From: RGIG6353 sp045531285
GTDB lineage: Bacteria > Bacillota > Clostridia > Oscillospirales > SIG627
Length of the DNA: 10,340 bases
Assembly: GCA_045531285.1 (NCBI GenBank)
Contig: JAZSDT010000124.1
Span: 1 to 10,340 of the forward strand
Direction: 5' to 3'
Under the pieces are notes generated by a model. The model was not told the origin of the DNA and did no database searches. It saw only the letters and a list, made by a program, of their open reading frames with translations. This document shows, in pieces, positions 6,130 to 10,340 of the stretch. Position 1 is the stretch's first letter; every line of letters starts with the position of its first letter. The translations under genes and the position numbers were made by a program.

Positions 6130-7059
6130 ATGATTTATAACAGTATTTTAGATGCAATGGGCAACACGCCCATTATCAAGCTTGCCAGACTCACTCCACC
6201 GGACGGTGCTGATATCATCGTTAAATTTGAGGGACTCAACGTAGGAGGTTCAATCAAAACAAGAACAGCCTACAATATGATAAAGGACGCAGAAAGACGC
6301 GGTATTATTAATCCTGATACCATTATAGTAGAGCCCACCAGTGGAAACCAGGGAATAGGACTTGCTCTTGTAGGTGCTGTCAGAGGCTATAAAACAAAGA
6401 TAATAATGCCCGACTCCGTAAGTGAGGAAAGACGTAAGCTTGTAAAGCATTACGGTGCCGAGGTAATTCTCGTTCACGATGCAGGCAATATCGGTGAATG
6501 CATTGACGAATGCGTAAGAACGGCTCTTAAAATGAAGGAAGAGGACCCCAGAGTATTTGTTCCTCAGCAGTTTGAAAATCCTGCAAACCCCGGCGTACAA
6601 AGAGACGTAACGGGAATGGAGATAATCAATGCCGTTGACGGTCCCATTCACGGCTTTTGCTCGGGAATAGGTACGGGCGGTACTATTACGGGAATCGGTG
6701 AAACCTTGAAGAAATACAACCCCGATATAGAGATATGGGCAGTCGAACCGGAACACGCCGCAATTCTCTCGGGCGGTTCTATCGGAACGCATCTTCAGAT
6801 GGGCATAGGCGACGGTCTTATCCCCGACATACTCAATCAGGAAATATACAGCGATATCTGTATAGTTAAGGACGAAGAAGCAATAAACACGGCAAAGGAG
6901 CTTGCGTCAAAGGAAGGCATTATGTGCGGAATTTCCAGCGGTACCAATGTTGCCGCCGCAATCCGTTTGGCAAAGAAGCTCGGCAAGGGAAAAACGGTTG
7001 TAACAGTGCTTCCCGATACGGCAGAAAGATATTTTTCAACACCTTTGTTTGAAGATTAG
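6130..7059 (+). CDS. PLP-dependent cysteine synthase family enzyme (CysK/CysM-like, atypical motifs)
   Basis: 309 residues, fold-type II PLP beta-replacement enzyme of the size of O-acetylserine sulfhydrylase. PLP-binding Lys43 lies in NVGGSIKTR (37-45), where CysK proteins usually read NPxGSxKDR. The substrate loop is TSGNQG (70-75) instead of TSGNTG. PQQFENPANP (145-154) is conserved but the following His is Gln (GVQRDVTG). The phosphate cup GTGGT (181-185), GISSGTN (267-273) and the C-terminal PDTAERYFST (usual form PDTGERYLST) complete the family pattern. It is clearly a member of the cysteine synthase / beta-substituted alanine synthase group. The changed substrate residues allow another acceptor or donor, such as O-phosphoserine or a 2,3-diaminopropionate-type reaction; this is inference. 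It is second in an operon with the OPA-like transporter (1-base gap, RBS GAAAGG inside the upstream gene). No cysE or other cysteine gene is adjacent. Confidence 0.88.
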   Translation: MIYNSILDAMGNTPIIKLARLTPPDGADIIVKFEGLNVGGSIKTRTAYNMIKDAERRGIINPDTIIVEPTSGNQGIGLALVGAVRGYKTKIIMPDSVSEERRKLVKHYGAEVILVHDAGNIGECIDECVRTALKMKEEDPRVFVPQQFENPANPGVQRDVTGMEIINAVDGPIHGFCSGIGTGGTITGIGETLKKYNPDIEIWAVEPEHAAILSGGSIGTHLQMGIGDGLIPDILNQEIYSDICIVKDEEAINTAKELASKEGIMCGISSGTNVAAAIRLAKKLGKGKTVVTVLPDTAERYFSTPLFED

Positions 7060-7072
7060 GATTATAATTTAC

Positions 7073-7115
7073 ACAGTGGGAGGGTGCTTTTTAACAAAAA
7101 GCACCCTCCCACTGT
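7073..7115. terminator. Perfect 20-bp palindrome between convergent operons (probable bidirectional terminator)
   Basis: Arms 7073-7092 and 7096-7115 are exact reverse complements over 20 bp (ACAGTGGGAGGGTGC then T5; loop AAC; A5 then GCACCCTCCCACTGT). It starts 14 bases after the cysteine-synthase-like stop and lies before the convergent GH28 end at 7260. No U-tract follows on either strand, so it is not a textbook terminator; an RNA 3'-end stabiliser or repeat-derived palindrome are alternatives. The remaining 144 bases (7116-7259) hold no gene that I can support, only a loose inverted pair ACTTTTGC/GCAAAAGT. Confidence 0.55.
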
Positions 7116-7259
7116 ACTCCAACTCGCTTTAGCCTCACACACTGTTCGGCTACGCTCCCTGTACGGCTTGAACTTTTGCACTTTACGCTAAACACTCCAA
7201 GGCAAAAGTCCTCTGCACGCCCCTCCCAAAAAGCATTTCGGGAAAGATTAATTCTTCAC

Positions 7260-8543
7260 TTATTCTTCGTACAGGTTTCCGCCTGCATCCTTGCATTCGG
7301 TAAGAGTTATGTTTTCAAAGCAAAGCCCCTGCACACTGTCACTCTCAAGGCATTTGCGGGCAGTCATGTTGATATTCTTGAAATGCAGATTTTCCATTAT
7401 ACCGCCGGGAAGATTGTCAAAGGAAATACCCGACGTGACACTGTCGCACACAACGTTTTCAAAGGATATATTTCTAACCTTGGGCATATACTTGCCCGGC
7501 TCCTTGGGAGCGTCGTTTGCTTCACAGCTGTATCGGAAGCTGACGTTTATTCCTCTCATACCCTTTGCCATATGAAGATTGCGCATATCAATATTTTCAA
7601 CTACTCCGCCTCTGCCGTCTTTTGATTTTATGCGTACACAGTTGACGCAGAAGCCGAAATCACAGTCTTCTACCAGTACGTTGCGAATACCCGCCGACAT
7701 TTCGCTTCCAATGGCTATTCCACCGCTTCTGCAGCGTCCGATGGATTTGCAACGGCGTATAATTACGTTTTGGCAGGGTATCCCTACTTCCCAAGCGTCC
7801 TCATTTCTGCCTGCCTTCAGACAAAACATATCGTCGCCTGTGGTAACTACCGTACAGTCCTCTACAATAACTCGGTTTGAGGACTCTACGTTTATTCCGT
7901 CGGTGTTTGGCGAAACGGTTGGATTTTCTACAGTAACGTTTCGCACAATTGAATCTTCACACCAAACCAGATTAAGCGTCCAGCAAGGAGAATTTTTCAG
8001 CGTTATGCCGTCTATGAGAAGATTTTTGGTTGCAAGTATCTGCAAGAACATAGGTCTGAGACCGTAATCCTCGGTTGCAAAAACTCTCTTTTCAAGAGGG
8101 AGAGTATTGCTGTAAAGAACGTCGCGCGCCTTAAGATTCTTTGCCCATTTCCACCATTCAGCACCGTTTCCGTCAAGCTCGCCGTTACCTGTTATCGCCA
8201 CGTTTTCAAGCCCGTTTCCGTAAATCAGAGGTGAATAATTGTAACAGCGAATGCCCTCATACATGGTGAGTACTGCAGGAAGATAGTCTCGGGGATCGTT
8301 TGAAAAGAGAACCTTGGCACCTGCTTCAAAGTGAAGCTCCGTATTGCTTTGCATACGTATCGGACCTGTCAGCCACTTGCCTGAGGGAACAACTACCTTG
8401 CCGCCTCCACGTCGGAATACGTGCTCAATGGCTTGATTGATTGCCGTTGAAAGCTCGTTTTCAACAGCTCCGAAATCCCTTATGTCAACACTGTAATCGG
8501 GAATTAAAGGCTCCTTGGGTAACGGAAATTCCTCAAAAAACAT
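7260..8543 (-). CDS. Glycoside hydrolase family 28 (polygalacturonase-like), intracellular
   Basis: 427 residues with the right-handed beta-helix pattern of GH28 pectinases, which hydrolyse galacturonan or rhamnogalacturonan oligosaccharides. N-terminal Pec_lyase-type stretch: IRDFGAVENE...TAINQAIE, then GGGKVVVPSGKWLTGPI (46-62). Catalytic marks: NTDGINVES (213-221, Asp215), TGDDMFCLKAG (235-245, Asp237 and Asp238), SGGIAIGSEMSAG (273-285) and VRIKSKDGRGG (303-313). The canonical catalytic-support His of the GHG motif is not seen: the site reads CRSGGIAIGS. There is no signal peptide, so it acts in the cytoplasm on imported oligosaccharides. The ATG at 8543 has GGGAGG 8 bases upstream. It follows the CDF gene after 14 bases and is probably co-transcribed. 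No pectin transporter or other pectin genes are in the window. Confidence 0.93.
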   Translation of the reverse strand: MFFEEFPLPKEPLIPDYSVDIRDFGAVENELSTAINQAIEHVFRRGGGKVVVPSGKWLTGPIRMQSNTELHFEAGAKVLFSNDPRDYLPAVLTMYEGIRCYNYSPLIYGNGLENVAITGNGELDGNGAEWWKWAKNLKARDVLYSNTLPLEKRVFATEDYGLRPMFLQILATKNLLIDGITLKNSPCWTLNLVWCEDSIVRNVTVENPTVSPNTDGINVESSNRVIVEDCTVVTTGDDMFCLKAGRNEDAWEVGIPCQNVIIRRCKSIGRCRSGGIAIGSEMSAGIRNVLVEDCDFGFCVNCVRIKSKDGRGGVVENIDMRNLHMAKGMRGINVSFRYSCEANDAPKEPGKYMPKVRNISFENVVCDSVTSGISFDNLPGGIMENLHFKNINMTARKCLESDSVQGLCFENITLTECKDAGGNLYEE

Positions 8544-8557
8544 AAACTGCCTCCCGT

Positions 8558-9727
8558 TTAATTAAAATCTGCCGAATCAAAGGTGATTACAGCATAGAAT
8601 CTCTTGCCGTGAGCTTCGGTGAGCGTCCGTTCAAGTGACTGCGTAATTTCCTTTTGCGTCATTTTTACGTCGGACGGAAGCGCCATATCGAATATTACGT
8701 TGGTGTGGCTGTCACCGGGTACGGCTCTGAAATCGTGTATTGATATGCGCGAGTCAATTTTCTTTGCCTCCGCGGTCACATGCTCCTTGAGTCTGTCAAA
8801 CTCGGGGTCACCTGTTATTACGGGGTCGTAGTGAATAACCAGCTCCACACCGTGACTGCTTTTGCACTCTCGCTCCATATCGTCTATGAGCTCGTGGCAA
8901 ATAAAGGGGTCAACGCTTCTGTCCATTTCTACGTGCAAGCTTGCAAAACGTCTGCCCATACCGTAGTCGTGTACCATCAGGTCGTGATACCCCAGCACCT
9001 TGGGACAGCTTTTTATGTAGTCAACTATTTGCTCCTTAAGCTCAGGAGAAGCGTTTTCGCCAAGAAGTGGAGACACAGTATCTTTGGCAAGCATAATACC
9101 GCTGTAAAGAATGAACAAAGCGACTCCAAGACCCATCCAGCCGTCTATTTTCAGGTCGGTAAGCTGCTCGATTATAGCGGCAACAAGAACGGCAGACGTG
9201 GCAATAACGTCGTTTTTGCTGTCCTGTGAGGTGGCAATCAGTGTGGACGAGACTATTGCCGTACCAAGCTTTTTGTTGAAAAACGAAAGCCACAGCTTTA
9301 TTAAAATAGACAGCACCAGTATAGCGGCGGAAACCATTGTCAATGACGTGGCAGTTGGCTCAATGATTTTGATTACCGAGCTTTTTGCCAGTTCAAAGCC
9401 GATGAATATTATAAGAACGGATACCGCCAGAGCCGAAAGATATTCAAACCTTGCGTGTCCGTAAGGATGCTCCTTGTCGGCAGGCTGCTCCGACAGCTTG
9501 AAGCCCAACAGCGTGATAAGTGAGCTTGCCGCATCTGTCAGGTTGTTCAAAGCGTCGGCGGTTATCGCCATAGAGCCTGTCAGCACACCCGCAACAAGCT
9601 TTGCCGATGCCAGAATTACGTTGGCAAAGATTCCTACGGCACCCGACAGCTTACCAATAGCTGTCTTTGACTCGGCATTGTACGTGCCGTCTGTTCCTTT
9701 ATAGCGTTTTAAAATTAAATTTGTCAT
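8558..9727 (-). CDS. Cation diffusion facilitator (CDF) family exporter, manganese-type metal site
   Basis: 389 residues from the ATG at 9727. That start is preferred over an upstream in-frame GTG (9802) because AAAGG lies 7 bases before it and the extra 25 residues look non-coding. Six membrane segments at about 24-220 are followed by a cytoplasmic ferredoxin-like dimerisation domain. Membrane helix 2 carries NNLTD (Asn61, Asp65) and helix 5 carries DSKND (Asp169, Asp173). This gives an N-D/D-D transport site instead of the H-D/H-D of zinc CDFs; the same quartet is known from manganese exporters such as pneumococcal MntE. HPYGHARFEYLSAL (87-100) is the usual CDF loop after helix 2. The C-terminal domain has VHDYGMGRRFASLHVEMD and VIHYDPV. 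The extension after about residue 305 (to KRFYAVITFDSADFN) is longer than in FieF. Function: proton-driven efflux of Mn2+ (inferred) or another divalent metal. First gene of a unit with GH28. Confidence 0.92.
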   Translation of the reverse strand: MTNLILKRYKGTDGTYNAESKTAIGKLSGAVGIFANVILASAKLVAGVLTGSMAITADALNNLTDAASSLITLLGFKLSEQPADKEHPYGHARFEYLSALAVSVLIIFIGFELAKSSVIKIIEPTATSLTMVSAAILVLSILIKLWLSFFNKKLGTAIVSSTLIATSQDSKNDVIATSAVLVAAIIEQLTDLKIDGWMGLGVALFILYSGIMLAKDTVSPLLGENASPELKEQIVDYIKSCPKVLGYHDLMVHDYGMGRRFASLHVEMDRSVDPFICHELIDDMERECKSSHGVELVIHYDPVITGDPEFDRLKEHVTAEAKKIDSRISIHDFRAVPGDSHTNVIFDMALPSDVKMTQKEITQSLERTLTEAHGKRFYAVITFDSADFN

Positions 9728-9758
9728 ATAAATACCTTTATTGTAAAAACTTAAAATA

Positions 9759-9774
9759 TTAACACATATGTTAA
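9759..9774. promoter_or_regulatory. Palindrome upstream of the CDF gene (candidate operator)
   Basis: TTAACA-CATA-TGTTAA, perfect 6-bp arms, 32 bases before the CDF ATG on the minus strand. Position suits a metal-responsive or other repressor. I could not place a convincing promoter around it. The half-sites TTAACA/TGTTAA resemble those upstream of the AraC gene but with different spacing. Confidence 0.35.
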
Positions 9775-9822
9775 AAACAAAAGTTGTTTTTGTGAAAATC
9801 ACACAAAATAATTAAACAATTT

Positions 9823-9835
9823 AACCTTAAAGGTT
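9823..9835. promoter_or_regulatory. 13-base palindrome between the Xre and CDF genes
   Basis: AACCTT-A-AAGGTT, perfect 6-bp arms about a single base, just outside repeat copy D and about 95 bases upstream of the CDF start. It is too AT-rich and short to be a strong terminator. It could be an operator for the CDF gene; no known consensus was recognised. Confidence 0.25.
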
Positions 9836-9838
9836 TAA

Positions 9839-9869
9839 TAGGCGAGCGTTGTCAGCGGATGCTATCCGC
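9839..9869 (-). repeat. Hairpin-tail repeat, copy D, overlapping the 3' end of the Xre gene
   Basis: On the minus strand: 15-base hairpin GCGGAT-AGC-ATCCGC (9855-9869) followed by tail TGACAACGCTCGCCTA (9839-9854). The hairpin encodes the last residues ADSIR in frame and the tail begins with the gene's TGA, exactly as copy A1 does for the AraC gene 8 kb away. Outer stem bases match copy C; the sixth pair is T-A here. Confidence 0.82.
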
Positions 9870-10073
9870 TTTATTTGCAAGTCCTGCGATATAATCGATT
9901 GAAACGTCATAAAATGCGGCAAATTTTTTTGCCCATTCAAGTGGTAAATCACTTTCGCCGTTTTCATATCTTCTGTATTGAGTCACTTGCAAAAAAAATA
10001 TCTTTGCTACTTCTGCTTGCGTTAAATCTTTATCTTCTCTCAAATCACGAAGTCTATTCTTGTATTTTTTCAT
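9852..10073 (-). CDS. Small Xre/Cro-CI-type HTH transcriptional regulator
   Basis: 73 residues consisting almost wholly of one HTH_3 domain: RLRDLREDKDLTQAEVAKIF (helices 1-2), QVTQYRRYENGESDLPLEWA (recognition helix and turn), then FAAFYDVSIDYIAGL, the usual final helix of Cro/CI-like repressors. The start is ATG at 10073 with GAGGTG 6 bases upstream. It lies divergent to a second HTH gene, and the shared promoter region carries three similar 14-bp operators, so it probably represses that gene and itself. The final five residues (ADSIR) and stop come from repeat copy D. Proteins of this type are common in integrated elements and prophage-like loci as well as in ordinary chromosomal positions. 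Confidence 0.9.
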   Translation of the reverse strand: MKKYKNRLRDLREDKDLTQAEVAKIFFLQVTQYRRYENGESDLPLEWAKKFAAFYDVSIDYIAGLANKADSIR

Positions 10074-10093
10074 ATTAACACCTCTTTGTTGAG

Positions 10094-10123
10094 ATTATAC
10101 AACATCACACAAATTTGTGTTGA
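10094..10123 (-). promoter_or_regulatory. Probable promoter of the Xre gene
   Basis: Minus strand -10 TATAAT (10094-10099). The best -35 at 18-base spacing is TCAACA (10118-10123), poor against consensus. It overlaps the leftmost operator (10107-10120), which would let the protein control its own gene. Confidence 0.55.
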
Positions 10124-10172
10124 CAATCGCACATATTTGTGCTATTATATTTAAAATAACACATATTTGTGC
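10107..10172. promoter_or_regulatory. Three-operator switch region between divergent HTH genes
   Basis: Three related 14-bp palindromes: ACACAAATTTGTGT (10107-10120, perfect), GCACATATTTGTGC (10129-10142) and ACACATATTTGTGC (10159-10172), the last two with small central asymmetries. The first overlaps the leftward promoter, the second fills the spacer of the rightward promoter, and the third ends one base before the ribosome binding site of the rightward gene. Start spacings are 22 and 30 bases. The layout matches a Cro/CI-type regulatory switch; the binding protein is inferred to be the adjacent Xre gene. Confidence 0.8.
10120..10148 (+). promoter_or_regulatory. Rightward promoter of the second HTH gene
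   Basis: TTGACA (10120-10125), 17-base spacer, TATTAT (10143-10148). The middle operator occupies the spacer, so binding there should block RNA polymerase. Confidence 0.8.
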
Positions 10173-10184
10173 GGAGGATATATT

Positions 10185-10319
10185 ATGTACAATGATATAA
10201 GAATATTTTGTGAAAACATAAAGAAGATAAGAAAAAACAAAATGCTGAGTAAAAAAGAAATGTCAAAATTGCTTGGTATTAGTGTATACTCATTAAATAT
10301 CATAACCAATTGCTCCTAA
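10185..10319 (+). pseudogene. Second HTH (Xre-like) gene, apparently truncated
   Basis: ATG at 10185 with GGAGGA 6 bases upstream; 44 residues to TAA at 10317-10319. Residues 1-38 (ENIKKIRKNKMLSKKEMSKLLGI, then SVYSLN) read as the first three helices of an Xre-type domain. After SLN the pattern expected of this family, a KIE-like stretch, a glycine and then the remaining helices, is replaced by IITNCS and a stop. The break coincides with the end of an oppositely oriented partial reading frame (10293 onwards), suggesting insertion, rearrangement or an assembly join near 10293-10298. The intact promoter, operators and ribosome binding site argue that it was a working gene under control of the divergent repressor. 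A genuine short protein cannot be excluded. Confidence 0.6.
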
Positions 10320-10340
10320 TACTCTTTTAATTTCTTCATC
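10293..10340 (-). CDS. Possible C-terminal end of a gene entering from the right (partial)
   Basis: Minus-strand frame open from the window edge to TAA at 10293-10295, giving DEEIKRVLGAIGYDI as the last 15 residues. The composition looks like an ordinary protein C-terminus and the frame ends where the HTH homology of the opposite gene stops. Too short to identify. Confidence 0.3.
   Translation of the reverse strand, partial: DEEIKRVLGAIGYDI

Noticed and set aside
7176..7625. 149-residue plus-strand frame, with others at 7579-8067 and 8780-9229
   Set aside because: Antisense shadows of the GH28 and CDF genes; no ribosome binding site or recognisable domain, and low-complexity composition.
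9728..9802. Longer CDF protein starting at GTG 9802
   Set aside because: The extra 25 residues are not CDF-like, the region holds palindromes expected of a promoter, and ATG 9727 has a well-placed AAAGG.

Overview
The window looks like chromosomal DNA from a low-to-mid GC Gram-positive anaerobe, most likely a gut-type member of Clostridia (Bacillota). The clues are Firmicutes-style ribosome binding sites (AAGGAG/GGAGG), strong TTGACA/TATAAT promoters, a transcription-attenuated permease leader, a lipoprotein-type phosphatase, and an intracellular GH28 pectin-degradation enzyme. Genus-level placement is not possible from the sequence alone.

Layout. The window opens inside gap (glyceraldehyde-3-phosphate dehydrogenase, catalytic half only), followed by a terminator. 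An AraC-family regulator (704-1561, +) comes next, convergent with a UraA-type uracil permease (1825-3201, -). The 263 bases between them hold three copies of a short hairpin repeat and a strong 16-bp stem terminator. uraA has a clear promoter and a leader that can fold into three mutually exclusive hairpins ending in a U-tract terminator. Divergent from it is a secreted or lipid-anchored alkaline phosphatase with a TTG start (3433-4839, +). A new promoter then drives a two-gene operon: an MFS/OPA-like transporter (4917-6128) and, one base later, a cysteine-synthase-family PLP enzyme with unusual active-site motifs (6130-7059). A perfect 20-bp palindrome lies between this operon and a convergent two-gene unit on the minus strand: a CDF metal exporter with a manganese-type metal site (8558-9727), followed 14 bases later by a GH28 glycosidase (7260-8543).

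The right end looks like accessory DNA: a small Xre/Cro-type repressor (9852-10073, -) and a divergent second HTH gene (10185-10319, +) share a promoter region with three near-identical 14-bp operators, as in a phage- or ICE-type switch. The second HTH gene appears cut off within its DNA-binding domain.

The most unusual signal is a 31-base element present four times: a 15-base hairpin of variable sequence plus a conserved 16-base tail (TGRCAANNCTCGCCTA). Three copies sit exactly at the 3' ends of three unrelated genes, in the gene's own orientation, and in two of them the element supplies the last five codons and the TGA stop. Second is the uraA attenuator together with an 18-base promoter block shared with the transporter operon (16 of 18 identical).
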